A program made the translations under genes and the position numbers. Positions 47,040 to 59,879 of a stretch of 64,000 nt of DNA are shown here, in pieces. Source of the stretch: Cymodocea nodosa (Eukaryota; Streptophyta; Magnoliopsida; Alismatales; Cymodoceaceae); assembly GCA_036874045.1 (NCBI GenBank), contig JAZBRI010000004.1, positions 1,674,001 to 1,738,000 of the forward strand. The letters are read 5' to 3'. The notes below the pieces were generated by a model. The model searched no databases and was not told the DNA's origin. It saw nothing but the letters and a program-made list of their open reading frames with translations. How positions within the stretch are numbered: position 1 is the stretch's first letter; each line of letters begins with the position of its first letter.

Positions 47040-49945
47040 GCCATTTATCTAGACATGTAACTAATTTTTCATCTAAAAATCTTGAAAAAATAAAATGCTT
47101 CAAACACAACTTAATTTTAACGTAACAATATTATGATCCTAGTAATGCTACAGAATTACATGTTAAATTTATTACTATTCAAAATTTACCAATTAATTTT
47201 GGTGATAGCCAATATTTTCAAGAATATATTTCACAAGTTTATTGTCCATAATTTAAAAAATTACTAGAAATTCAATTAGGCAATATATTATTGAACTTTA
47301 TAATAAACTTAGAATGAAATTAGTTAATGTAATAGGTTCTATTAACACATCTATAACATGTGCATTTGATATTTAAGAGGGTAAAACTAAAATAAGATAT
47401 ATTGCTATTATTGCACATTTTATTGATGATAATTGGGTTTTAAAAAAAAATTAATAGGATTTAGAAGAATAAATCATCCACATAATGCTCAAAATATTTT
47501 TTTCTACTATTATGAAAATTTTTGAATTTTATGGAATTAAAGAAAAAGTAGGTAGTATTACATTTGATAATGCATCTAGTAATAATGCAACTATCTCTAT
47601 GTTTAAAAATAGATTAACTCTACCAAATGGTTTTGATTTATTTCATCAAAGATATATATGTCATGTAATTAATCTTATAGTTCAAGTAGGTGTTGAAAAA
47701 TTAAAATCTTTTGTAGAAAATATTAGAAATGCATTAGCTTACATTTTAACTAATGGTAGACGATAATAATAATTTAATTATGTATGTGATTCATTTGATT
47801 TACCACATAAAACATTTACAATAGATGTCCCTTATAGGTGGAATTTATTATATTTAATGTTAAATAATTGTTTACCTTATAAACAAGGTATAAAAACTTA
47901 TTATAATAGTAGAATATATGATAGTACAACACTACTAGAGGAAAACGATTTTGCAATAGTTAATTATTTTATTAAATTTTTAAAACCATTTTATAATGCA
48001 ATAGAACATTTATTAAGAATATATTATTGTACATCTATTTATGCAATCCACCACTTATATAATATTGTAAGAGTTTTTAATAATTATAGTAATTATCTAT
48101 TTTTTACACCTATAGTTTTCAAAATGAAAGAAAATTTTTTTAAATATTGGAATAAGATATCTCTTTTATATACATTAATTGTTTGTTTAGATCTTAGGAC
48201 TAAAGTAAAAGTTGTTAAAAAATTAATAAATGCAATACAAACTTGTTTAAACGTAGAACTTGACATAATAATTTAAAATGTAGAAGAAAGTTTAAATAAT
48301 ATGTTTGATATGTATGATACAAAATATAGAACACAAGATACACAACAAACACAAAATATATCTTATTTTTCACAACCATCGTCATTATCGTCAACATTTA
48401 ATTATAGTATATTTGTTGATGAATATAGTGATTTTAACATAACAAATAATCAAGAATTAATTAATTTTAATAATATTAATCATAACTATTTAATAAGAGA
48501 TAATCCTATTTTTCTAGATTTTGATGTAATAAATTGGTGAAAAACAAAAAAACATATATTTCCTATTTTTTCATTAATGACTAGAGATTTACTAACATTT
48601 CCAACTTCTTTTATAACATGTGAATTGACATTTAGTATTAGTGTCAATATATTAGATGATAGAAGAGTAGGATTAAAAGATGATATTTTAAAAGTATTAA
48701 TGTGTGTTAAATATTAGGAGCTTATTCATGTTTGTAGACAAAAAGATGTCTTCACCAATGAATTTGTAAATTTAAATATTTAAATGTAATTATGCACATT
48801 AAATGTAAAAATATTTGATGTAATTACAAAAATAATGTATTTTTAATTTGAATTTAGAAATAAAATAATTATTTTAATTTTATGACTTGTGTTTGAATGT
48901 ATTGATGGATGATGAATTGTAAATGATGAGTTGATGATGTCTTAATATTGATGTTAATGTGATGAATCATGAATAATGACTTATATTTGATCTTTATGTA
49001 TTTATAAATAAAATAATGTATTTGAATGATGAATAATTAATTACTAGATAACATTGTAATTATTATTATTATTTTAATTTAAAATCAAAAAATAAATATA
49101 AAAAAATCAAAAACTTTGGTTGGACCCTTTGATTGGATTGAAATAAAAAAATAAAAAATTACAATTGGATCAAAGTTTAAAGTGGTATGATAAAAGCTAA
49201 TAAATAAATAACTTTGATTCGATCAAATTTAAAAAAATCAAAAACTCCAATTAGATCGAAGTTATAATCAAAAAAATTGATTAGACTAAAGTTAAAATCA
49301 ATTACTTTGGTCAAATCAAAGTTGACTTCGATCTAATTAAAGTTTTTAATTTTTTTTAAAACTCAACTAGACCGACTAAAGTGAGCTTCAATTTGATTGA
49401 AGTTGTAACTTTGGTACGACCAAAGTTAAAATTCAATTGAACCAAAACTTTTTATTTTTAAAACTTTGTTACTTCAATTTGATTGAGTCAGATTGAAGTC
49501 TTTTATTTTTTTTAAACTTTCTTTTAAAACTTGATTGGACTGTAGTTTACTAGTTGATCGATCGAAGTTATAACTTCAATCCGATTGAAGTTAAAATTTG
49601 GTCAAATTGAAATTTTTTATTTTTAAAACTTCATTACTTCGATTCGAGTTCAATCAAGTTGGACTGAAGTTATTTATTTTTTTGGTCCAATCAAAGTTAA
49701 ACTTCAGTTTGAAGTTTTTGATTTTTTTTAATTTTTTATTTTAAATTAAAATAAAAAATTTACATATTATATATTTTAAAAAAGTTATAAAAGTGAATCC
49801 ATGGTTCGGCCCAGGCCCAGCCCATGCGAACTTGGGCTACAATCTGGACTGGATTGGACCATCTCAAAAAGTTTCTTAATTTTTCAACTTGACCTGTAGT
49901 CTGAATAGATTGATACTCTTTAGGTTGGGTCCATCTACACTGCAA
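47040..49945 (+). mobile_element. Decayed hAT transposon with RICESLEEPER-type transposase
   Basis: Plus-strand frames 47230-48780, with a few stops, read as a hAT transposase: TRNSIRQYIIELYNKLRMKL, AHFIDDNWVLKKKLIGF, SITFDNASSNNATISMFKNR, FHQRYICHVINLIVQ (47485-47766), DSTTLLEENDFAIVNYFIKF (47857-48276), and a C-terminal dimerisation domain LTFPTSFITCELTFS...DDRRVGL near 48585-48680. The BED zinc finger is absent, as the gypsy LTR end abuts at 47029. After the coding region, 49070-49740 is an array of AACTTCAATC/GATTGAAGTT palindromic words. The right end, read on the minus strand (about 49945 to 49790), matches the left end of the small element at 60129, down to GGATTCACTTTTATAA. Confidence 0.8.
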
Positions 49946-50440
49946 CCACCATTTTTCCAATTTTGAGCATCGTTGGTCCTCTTGTGTGCAGTTACAGAAG
50001 GTAGACGATGTACCAAAAGAGGGAGCTCTCTAATTAGGGCATCTAAAACCCTTTTGATTCACTATCATGCTTGGTCGCTCAAAATTCTCGCTCTTTGGCT
50101 CACACACCTTAGCCATCTGGTATCCACATTCAATCTTACCTTGTTCATGCCTGCTCACTTGCACATCTCTAATTCCTCTCTCGACTAAATGTTGTTCCAT
50201 GTAGATGAGATTCACTCTAAGCCTTAAGAGGTGTTTGTGACACCTAGAATGTTGGTAATTAAAAAGTTAAGAATAAATTCTCAACATTCTAATGTTTATG
50301 TCATATTGAAAAGTTAAGAATTTTTTATAACTTTTCAAGATATAAATAAATAGCATTTACCAACTTTCAGACTAAAGATGGTCTAAAAGTTAAGAAACTC
50401 TAATGCAAAGAAAAAATCCTTCAATGTGATTATATTATAT
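49946..50440. other. Intergenic, no gene seen
   Basis: Short frames without family resemblance. TAAGAGGTGTTTGTGAC near 50226 resembles the start of the Tourist-like MITE at 55703 but I find no opposite end. Confidence 0.4.
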
Positions 50441-51170
50441 TATAAACATGATTATATTATATTATATTATTTAATTATTTATTATTATAATTTTTTTTTA
50501 AATTACTTTGCATATACTTTAATATAATTAAAGTATATATTGTTAATATAATGAAATATATATTATAATAATTATTTTTAATTTATTATTTCATTAATAA
50601 TAAAATATTAATTACTTTATTATTGTTAATATCATTTAATTTTATTTTATAATATTAAAATCACAAATATTATTTTATTTAATTCATATTATTGTTTTGT
50701 TATTTATTATTATTTTATTATTTAAAATTAATTATAATTAAAGTTTATATTGTTAATATAATTAAAGTATAATATATTAATATAATATACCTTTTTATTC
50801 CATTAAAGTATATTAACCAAAGTATTATATTATTTTAATTATTACTTTCTAATGTACTTTGTATAATATATTATTTTTTTAATTAAAATTACTTTGTATA
50901 TACTTTAATATAATTAAAGTACATATAGGTAATATAATAAAATATATATTGTTATAATTGTTTTTTTAAATTACTTTGCATATACTTTAATATAATTAAA
51001 GTATATATTGTTAATATAATAAAATATGTATTATTATACTTTTTTAATTTATTATATTATTATTATTTTCATTAATAATAAAAATATTAAGTACTTTATT
51101 ATTGTTAGTATCTTTTAATTTTATTTTATAATATTAAAATAATAAATATTATTTTATTTAATTACATCTG
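50440..51170. repeat. AT-rich block with duplicated about 190-bp unit
   Basis: TTACTTTGCATATACTTTAA and the following 190 bp occur at about 50500-50690 and 50968-51166, with a shorter third copy at 50885-50960. The units include ATAATTAAAGTATAT palindromes. No gene. Confidence 0.65.
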
Positions 51171-51560
51171 TCAAGAACCTACAAAAAGAACGAGAAGAAA
51201 CAGAAACAAACGCACCCAGATGACAAAGGAAAGGAAGTGATGATGTTTTGGCATTGGTCGTCTGCTTTGGCCACTCAACTGGCCGTTGCGTCAATCGCAC
51301 GTCTTATTCTTGCCGTCGGCTGGCTGCGGTCTCTCGGTGTGACTGTCACAGCCCGTGCGTGTGTGCGACACCTCCAACATCGTTTGACTCACTTGATCCG
51401 TGTTGTCGAGGTTGCATTCGCATGTGTTCCTCCACGTTGAATCGTCCAACCAGTTGGCAGAGTTGCTCGTCCTATCCGTGGCAGTGCTCACGTGTGAAAA
51501 TAATTTGGTTCATTTGCAGCCGCACACAATTCCGACCAGGGAAGAGTTAGGAGGTACATT
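51170..51560. other. GC-richer island, possible gene fragment
   Basis: A sharp rise in GC within AT-rich DNA, open in more than one frame (51237-51440, 51248-51550). I recognise no domain and see no splice sites that join it to other coding DNA. Confidence 0.25.
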
Positions 51561-52084
51561 TATGTCTAGTTATCAAATATTTATTTTTATAAAAATTTTG
51601 AAGTTAAATATGATTAGTTAAGAGTAGCATTAGGATAAGTGATTAATTAAAAAGTTTTTGTATAGTGTTCATAAGCGGTAGTGGTAACTTTGCTTAGACA
51701 TAAGTAAACAATAAGTATATGTACCTATTTAACTTACATATAATATTTTAGATTTTATTTTTATCATTACTTTTAATTGAATTGAAGGATGACGAAGAAG
51801 AAAAGTAAGAAATTATCATAAAGAAAAGACGAAAATGAAAGCAAATAAAAAAAAGGAAACGATGAAAAGGAAATGACCATTTGCAAAATATGCTTGAACA
51901 TGCCTCACTCGAAATAATATTTGCAAAATATGCATATTTGATAAAGTCAAATATACGTGCATGGTTAATACATATATGTTTGAAAACACAAGGCTAATAT
52001 ATAATGATACATCCAAAAAAAAAAAATTAAAATATGTATCATCCATCATATACATATATGCATAACATTAAAATAAAGGCATAT
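51561..52084. other. AT-rich spacer
   Basis: No gene. Purine-rich around 51785-51870 and ending in an A run before the minisatellite. Confidence 0.4.
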
Positions 52085-52325
52085 ATAAAAATATCCTTGT
52101 GCACTTTTCAAATTATTAAAATATCATTATGTACTTCTGAGTTACCAAGTATCCTTTATGAACTCCTAAATTCCCAATATGCCCTCATGCACCCTCAAAT
52201 TACCAAAATAATGCTATGCACATCTAAATTTTCAAATTACCTTTATGCACATCCAAATTTCCAAAATATCTCTATGCACATCTAAACTTCTAAAATATCC
52301 CTTTGTATGTCCAAATGACCAAAAT
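52085..52325. repeat. Minisatellite, about 36-bp unit
   Basis: Degenerate tandem units built on TATGCACATCTAAATTTCCA and AAAATATCC. The open frame 52034-52285 is only the translation of this repeat. Confidence 0.75.
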
Positions 52326-52680
52326 AACCATATATATATATCCTAAAATACAAAATACTTCTAGATATATGCTTAAATTATTTAAAATCACAAAATACTC
52401 ATAGATATAAACTTAAACTATCTAAAATATAAAATAGTCCTAAATATGAGTTTAAATTATTTAAAATATAAAGTGATCTTAAATATAAGTTTAAATTACC
52501 TAAAATATAAAACACTTCTAGATATATATGAGTGAAAAATATTTAAAATCATAAAATACTCCTAAATATAAGTTTAAACTATCTAAAATCATAACATACT
52601 CCTAATATGAGTCTAAATTATTTAAAATATAAAATAAACTGCTCTTAAATATGAGCTTAAGCTATCTAATTCCTTACTTA
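52326..52680. repeat. Minisatellite, about 43-bp unit
   Basis: Adjacent to the previous array but with a different unit based on ATACTCCTAAATATAAGTTT, AAACTATCTAAAATATAAA. About eight degenerate units. Confidence 0.75.
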
Positions 52681-52901
52681 AGCATAAGAAATAAATATTC
52701 AAATGATTAAAATATCAATGTTTTTAGATAAAAACTTAATTTATCCTACAAAATCTAATATGAGTGTAAACTACCCTCACATGTTCTTTGAACCCCTAAT
52801 AATAGATTTTTGGATATTATCTATTGATTTATTTATAAATTTCAATTGTACAACACTATTTTGTATTTTCTACTATAAACAATGAAATCTAATATATTTT
52901 C

Positions 52902-52932
<31 letters not shown>

Positions 52933-53440
52933 ATGTAATTGATATGATATAAATGAGGTATTCTTCTTTAAAAGATATAAAGTATAAAATTACTAGTTAA
53001 TTCTTAAGTAATCCTATATATTGGAAATGCATATCCCACATAACAATAATATTTGTAACATGAAAAAGATCCACGTAAAATATAACAGATGGAGATGTAG
53101 GCATCATGGACATATTCAAGAAGTCCTCTTCACAGACGTGAACAAAAGTTGTTTCTCTTCGTATGGCTTGCTTGAGGTTATTTTTCAGTGTTATTCATGG
53201 TTATCATTCATGTTCTTATTACTTTCTTCCTATTTAGCTGATCCGATGTTGTTACGACAAGCAAACTCCTCTGCACCTTTTCTCTTTTCTATAAATATCT
53301 CAAAGAAAGTATGGGGCAACCGGATGTCTCCTTTCCGTAACCAAACAGAGGAGTCACCACGTCATGATGCTCTCACAACGCGATCAGGGCGAATGACACA
53401 AGCTGTAGCAAAGTGATCAACGCGATCAAAGTGAAAGACA
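52681..53440. other. Intergenic with (TA)n microsatellite
   Basis: A TA dinucleotide run of about 26 bp at 52903-52929. The open frame 53021-53416 has no recognised domain. Confidence 0.45.
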
Positions 53441-53660
53441 ATGGGCACGTACATCATTACATACAAATGTTGCTTCCAGGAAGGGGAAGCCGGTACGTAC
53501 AGGTGAAGAACTAATATTGCTGCGGCGTCGAACCGAGAGTATATATGCTTATGCTACACCAGCCAGACACCCAAAAAATAGAAGACGACCTCAAGCCTCA
53601 AAACAAATCTCTTCCGTGTGGCATCTCTCCTTTCGTTTCACGTCAAAAGGTAGCGTCGGA

Positions 53661-54540
53661 TCATCGCGGGTTCCCGGGAGAGAAACTATAGCTGGATCTC
53701 ACCGTGTAGTAGATGTCAGCGGGCTCTCCCATTAAGCCGGTGACCAAGTCCCCAAACGCTAGCCTCGTTGTGACGGGCATGATCAAAATCATACCAAGCT
53801 GTCTGGTCTTGGCGAGTTGCTGCTCTGTGGCTCTGTTATTCCACAAGAAGATGTGCATGGAGGGCGCGATGTACAGAGGCTTGGTGTAGTCCCATCCCCT
53901 TACGATGCACGTCAACAGATTGTCACAGAGTCCTGCAGAAATCTAGGGAAGAAGGTAGGCAATCGTCAGGACATGAAAAATAATTAACGAAACTGTACTG
54001 ACGACAGAGTATACAGATAATTAAACCATTTCTATACTTTTGAAGCTTATGCGAAAACGATAATCCACAGAAGTCGGTGCATAAATGCGTATCAACCACA
54101 CATTAGAAGAACACACAAAGAACACTGAAAAAGAGAACGATTTCAGAAGTAATTTCGAAGATCAAACAACAGAGGCGGATCACCTTTGAAAGACTATTCG
54201 CCGACAACGGGGCGATGACCATGAGGTCGGCCCACTGCCGCAACTCCACATGTAGAGCCAGGTTGTCGATCCACCTCCAGCTTGACCAGTCATCATTGTC
54301 TGTGTACAACGGAATCCCATTCGGAATCGCAGTGACGTCCATGAAATTCAACGACGAATTCGTGAACACCACTACCACTTCAGCCCACTCCAAGAAGCAC
54401 CGGCAGAGGGTCGGAAACATCCACGCGGACAGAAATCCGGTGGCCGCTAAGATAACCCGGGGCCTCCGCTGGGAAATCAGGCGCTTTGGTTGGATTATTT
54501 TCTCGGCGGAGGTCAATACCCTTCCGGACGTTTTGTTCAT
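53661..54540 (-). CDS. HAL3-like flavoprotein (PPCDC fold), copy 2
   Basis: Exons 54184-54540 and 53661-53942, intron 241 bp GT-AG, 212 residues. Keeps RPRVILAATG (about 27-36), ADLMVIAPLSANSLSK (104-119), CDNLLTCIVRGWDY (125-138) and MGEP. The catalytic His is present at His97 (ALHVEL). Two other key positions are lost: PxMNxxMW reads PSMHIFLW (His149 for Asn, Leu152 for Met), and the catalytic Cys is Phe182 (LAFGD). FMN-dependent decarboxylation of phosphopantothenoylcysteine is therefore improbable. The leader MNKTSGRVLTSAEKIIQPKR is shared with copy 3, so these two are the closer pair. Start chosen at the first ATG; the frame is open about 45 codons further but begins at GTG. Open throughout, with TATA box and matching 3' flank. 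Confidence 0.78.
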
Positions 54541-54764
54541 GTCGCTGGACGAAAGAATTCCCTGCTTGTAATTTTGATCCAAGACCGAAAGAAACACACG
54601 ACGATCGTGATTCGAGCTCACCTTTTCTAGGGTGTCGTCGACGGTGGCCGTGGAGAGAGATCGATTCAGTGGCACGGCAAAGAAAGACGAGAAGAAGAAG
54701 CGTACGTGAGGAGCGGGAAGGTGTCTGTGTCTGTGTCTGGTATTGTTCTAATGGTGTCTTCTTT

Positions 54765-54774
54765 AAATTTATAG
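54765..54774 (-). promoter_or_regulatory. TATA box of HAL3-like copy 2
   Basis: Minus strand CTATAAATTT, about 225 bp upstream of the start, in the same context as copies 1 and 3. Confidence 0.65.
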
Positions 54775-54849
54775 AGTATTTAAATTTCGAAAAAACTCCT
54801 CAAGTTTCGGATTATTAGGACAGCATCCATTTAATTTTTTAAAACTACT

Positions 54850-55525
54850 TACGTGTTCATAGAGCCTATTTTTCCTGTAACTCTGTCTTAATGAAATAAT
54901 ATAAGCAAATTGAGTGCCGCGCTTATAAGCTATAACATTAAAGAAAATTTAATTAGTTAAGTTTTCTCAAATATAATCAATAAATAGATTAAAACTTAAA
55001 AATAAACAAAATAAAAGAACAGAAAGCTCTAGTGTATCTAAATAGGAACAAGAAGGGACATCACCGATCGCCTGAGCATTCCATCTATTCATCGTTTTTC
55101 GTTTTATTTTCTTAACACTAACGTAAGAAATTCAACCGTAAGTGTAAGTCCAAGAATTTGAACCTGTGTCAATAATACCTTAGAAATTCTTTGTCACCAT
55201 TTATAAACACCTCTAGATATAATATTCTCTTATTTTATTTCAATTTAAGCAATGACAAGTCAAAGAAGAAACCCCCAAGGTTCTCCATAAGCTCTGATGA
55301 GATTCTCTTAATTACATGAGGACAAATTCTTTCCTGAGACTCGTTTAATGAATTACATTATTTTATTAATGGTTTAGCAATCTCCACAAATAATTCTAAT
55401 AAACTCTTTTACACCCTTCAAAAAAATTTTAACCTTTCTGCTGTTGATCTAGATGTTCTGAATAAAAATACCCAAACTTTACATAGCTACAAGATTTAAT
55501 CAAGTTTTTTCTCTTAATCATCTGC
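54850..55525. other. Upstream flank of HAL3-like copy 2
   Basis: 54840-55090 is similar to 63250-63490 (TTTTTCCTGTAACTCT, AAACAAAATAAAAGAACA, GCCTGAG), so the duplicated block extends this far. The rest is AT-rich without a gene. Confidence 0.5.
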
Positions 55526-57630
55526 CATGAAATTGCTAGCTTAGAATATTAGGGATTTAGGTTTTCGTAAAACACAAGAGCTTAGAAATATTATTTCTCG
55601 TAATAAATTTGATATTACTGTTATTACTGAAACTAAACTTAAAAACTCCTAGAGTCCTTTCCATTAGGAATTTCTATGGTAATTAACCTATTCGACTCCT
55701 AAGAAGATGTTTGTGTACTCGAAAAAAACACGCAAGCTGATTCAAAGGGTTCATTGGGCACAAGCAATTGAATGAAAAAATTTTCCATCAATTTCAATGA
55801 ATTTAGGGTGAGAAAACAGTGAAAAATGATGGGTGAAACTACCTTTTATATCAAGAAAAATGATGAAAAAATGTTGGCTACACAAACACTTAAAAAATAG
55901 TAATAAATTTTCTACTATTTTCTTTTTTAATATTTTCTACTATTTTTTAAATATACAAACACCTTCTAAGAATTCATTTATCCAACTAGAACTTCTTATG
56001 GAATCCTAATCGTCTAGAAGAGCTCTTATTACTCAATTTTTGATCTTTTCAAAGGAAGTTTCTCCCTTACTTTAAGGATTACTCCTTTATCCTATCAATT
56101 AAATATGTTCTTATCTGGCATTTATGGCCCCAACACTCCATGACAAAAAAACCTCTTTTTATCCGGCATCATAGATTCATCCAACAAGGTAAATAATTTA
56201 TTGGTGTTGCGAGGAGAGTTTAGCTTTATTAGATTTTCTCATGAAAAGTCAAACAATAATCTTTATCGACACTTCGTGGTAGATTTTAATAGTTTCATTA
56301 GATCTTATAACCAAATTGATTTCCTGCCTAATATTGTTAACTACATCTGATCTAACTTTGAGGATTGTGTTACTCAATCAAGACTTGATAGATTCCTACT
56401 CCCTCCCTAGGATTCCATTAACCCTAAAGTTATTTGTGTGGGAAAAGCGTGAACTATATCAGACCACACCTTCATGATTCTGGACACGAATCTCATTAAA
56501 TGGGATCCTTCCCTCTTTAAGTTTTATAAGTCTTGGACCTAGTGAAGGGATTTGATGAGTTGATTAAAACTTCCTGTTCCTCTATTTCCTTTAAGGGAAA
56601 TCCAATTATTACATTAGTTGATAAACTCATGTTCATTAAATCTAAATTTAATCCTGAAACTACTCTCAAGGCTATATAAAGGAAACAATAATTTATTAGA
56701 TAACTTGAATAATATTGAAAAAGCTATACAAAGTTTGGATATCAAGGCTGAAACTACTCTCTAACTTTAAAGCTAAAAAAGAAAAACTCTTTACTCTTAA
56801 ATAGGAACATAATAATCTTCTCATACAAAGTGTAGAATCCAGTAACTCAAAGAGGAGGATTCTAGCATTATCTTCTTACATAAAGTGACTAAAGTCGAGC
56901 CAGGAAAAACTTTATATCTTTTATCACCGTTAATGGAGTTTCTTGTGATATAATATTGATTCTATTTTGGAGACTATTATTAATCACTTGTCAAATCTAT
57001 TTACTCATAACCATTCCTTCAATATTGACATTGATTGGGCTAATACCTTTCCTAATAAAATCTCTAATCTAGATCAGCTTGAAATTTTCTTTTTTGTAGA
57101 GAAAATAAAACAAGTTATTTTCTCCTTGCTTGGAGATAAATCTCTTAGTCTAGATAGTTTTTCAATTTTCTTTTTTCAAAAATGTTGAGGTACCGTTAAA
57201 GAGAACCTATTAAATTATTTTAACTTCTTCCTTAAATATAATGATATTAATATTCTTTATCCTTTGAATAGAACTTTCATTGGTCTTATCCTTCAACATT
57301 AAGGGCTTCTTCTGTGACAAATTTTAGACCTATAAGTCTTCTTAATAATACCTATAAAATTCTAGTTAAATGGCTAACTACTAGACTAAACCTTATTCTT
57401 AATGATTTAACTTCCAATACCCAAAGTGCTTCTTTGAAGAGTACAAATATATATGATTGCTTCTTTACAACTTAGGAATTCCTACACTTTCTACACATCA
57501 AAAAAATTTAGGGACTTGTGCTAAAAACAGACTTTGAAAAAACTATTGATATGGTTAATTGGTCATTCCTCTTTGATTATTTAAAATGATTAAGTTTTGG
57601 GGAAAAATTGATTAGATAGATGAGAAAGTA
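55526..57630 (+). mobile_element. LINE (L1-type) retrotransposon remnant
   Basis: Starts with an endonuclease N-terminus after an ATG (MKLLA then NIRDLGFRKTQELRNIISRN, FDITVITETKLKNS, 55528-55650). Endonuclease continues to about 56600. 56967-57188 is an ORF2 linker (NHLSNLFTHNHSF), and 57300-57600 reads RPISLLNNTYKILVKWLTTR and LVLKTDFEKTIDMVNWSFLF, the finger and active-site approach of L1 reverse transcriptase. Many stops. It carries a MITE at 55703-55966 and is broken at 57630 by another element. Confidence 0.8.
55703..55966. mobile_element. Tourist-like MITE (PIF/Harbinger type)
   Basis: 264 bp flanked by TAA on both sides (55700-55702, 55967-55969). Inverted ends GAAGATGTTTGTGTA and, reversed, GAAGGTGTTTGTAT. 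Short, noncoding and AT-rich. The related LINE copy at about 30705-30725 lacks it and reads straight through. Confidence 0.8.
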
Positions 57631-59879
57631 TGTTGGATCGAAATTACTTAAGAAGAGAGGTGAATTAAGCTTTTTTTTAAACCATCTTATGAACTAATTA
57701 CAGTTCGTGAAGATATTTAAAGATAGTTTAATAAAAATTTTCAAAGTGCGTAAAACAGTTTATAATTAAAGCACACAAAACTTTTTATAGTGATTCCAAA
57801 ATTGAGTATGCCCACTCCTTGAATTCTACTCAAGTAACCACTATACAATTGAAGTTTTTGATTTACTTCCTTTTGCTTTACAATTGAAGTAACCTAGTGT
57901 TACACCATTTGCTTCCTTAACTTAGCACCAATCGTAGGCTAAGGACAAAAACTACACCATAACTAATTGAGAACCTATTTCGTTCAATCTCCCAAACACC
58001 ACGAATCAATAAAGTACAATACTCATTGTGTTCATGTAAATACCACAAAAAACTCCTTCTATGTTAAAATACCATGAACTAACTAGAAATACTTTCTATT
58101 AGTTTTATCCTCTACTTACAACCCAAATGGAGTGAATTTTGTAAGAATTTTAAAATCTCTAGAAAAATTTTGTAGTCAAAATATAAAATGGTATATATTT
58201 TTCTTAAAACTATGAAAACTCTAATCAAGTTGGAAAATATTTGACTACTTTCTTCTATGTTGTTTATTCTATGTTAGTTTCTCTTTTATACATGCATATG
58301 ATTTGCTCATATTGACAACTAACTCTCTTCCTCATGTAATAGATTCTTACAAGTACCAGGCCATGGGATGCAAGTCATCGACTACTACGCCTCTATATTT
58401 GAAGGCATTGAGATACTAAACCATGACACTCAATGAAGAAGGCAAAGAGCAGCTACATGAATGGGGGATTGCACAAGAGATGTTAGATCTAACAAGGGTC
58501 CTCGTACACAAGAACCTCCTATCTACTTGACGTATAGGATCCTAAATACCATGTCTTCTGCTTAAGGTACCATGAGTTGATAGTCATACTAAAGGAAGTA
58601 TGATATCTTTGTCCGCTCCCACTTAAATCAACACTCTCAATGTATTACCAAAATTGAGACTTGGTCTACCAACTTAGCCTCTTTACAGGGCAGTCATCAG
58701 TAGAGGTAAAAAAGCTAGTATTCGAGGATGATAAGACCCACTCGTTGAACATAGGAGAGTTGTCTCCTGCCATTGCCTTGATACAAGTAGGTGAACATTG
58801 TGCATGGCTCAAGTGCTTCACCCTCCACTTCTTAGGTGTAATGAATAGATCCTAATTTACATACACTTAAAGAGTTTGGCAGCTCCATGGTTGTGGTGGT
58901 AACAACCATTGTTAACTTTCTTGCACTTAGTTATGTTGCTAATTTTATGTTCGTTACCATTGGATATTGCATGATGGTTCAATTCTAGCATGATGTTGCA
59001 TTTAAACACTATGCTGTTGCATGATAATTGTATTGATGGGATTTGTGTGGTATGCATGATATTAACCTAATCATGATACTATTGGTTGATGACATTGAAA
59101 CCAACCATGCCTTTTATTAGTGGATCTAACCATGTCGGTGTGGTGGCATTGTAGATCTGGTAATAGAATAAACAGACCGTAGTAGACCCAACCATGAAAG
59201 AATGAAACTGTAGTAGACTCATCTACGGGAGGATGAAACCATGACAAGGAATAAAAATTAATCTATGATTATTCTTTCTTCTTATGGCTAAGTAGTTCCC
59301 ATACGAGCTGTGTTGCTAATAATAGATCTACATTGGATGGTGTGCACTTTTCTACCACTGCCACTTTTACTCTTGAATATGACATGTTGCTTGACTTAAT
59401 TGTTAAATGGTTGTTTCCCATGCTCAACAATGGTTAGCGAGAATGCTTGTTGAGCTATGGCTCATTAAATGTTGTTTATTCTTTTAGGTAGACAGGAGGA
59501 CTTCCAGGTAACTCGAGAGCGGGAGGATCACCGTTAGGATCATCCCGTCAGGTGGCGGCGGCATTCTTTTAGGAACTATTGACTAGCGTTATTACTGAAT
59601 TTGATGTTTGAACAACTGTTGGTTGTACTTATGGCATGTGACACGTTATGGAGATTTGTATATTTTTTGGTTTGCACAATATAGAAAAGTGGGGGGTGCT
59701 ATGTGCTTTGTTTTTTTTTTGAAATTTTTATTCGTTTAGCAAGTTCGGCCTTGCAAATTTAAGAATGTGGGGGGTGAGGGGGGATTTTTTCACGTAAATT
59801 TTTATTTATTTGTTTTATGTGAAATCTCTCTTCTGAAAGATCTGTCGTGATTGTCATTCCCACCTCGGGGTAGGACATA
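57631..59879 (+). mobile_element. Decayed LTR retroelement remnant
   Basis: Begins TGTTGGATCG...AAGAGAGGTGAATTAAGC, the style of LTR ends at 4287 and 7053, exactly where the LINE stops. Towards the right end, 59690-59790 has two polypurine tracts (AAAAGTGGGGGGTGC, GAATGTGGGGGGTGAGGGGG) as at the 3' side of gypsy elements, leaving about 90 bp before the next block. Between them, 58330-59560 has no RT or gag motif I recognise. Class and limits are uncertain. Confidence 0.45.

Noticed and set aside
52034-52285. 83-codon open frame with repeated peptide
   Set aside because: Translation of the minisatellite only.
53021-53416. 131-codon plus-strand open frame
   Set aside because: No domain recognised; overlaps non-conserved intergenic DNA upstream of the duplicated block.
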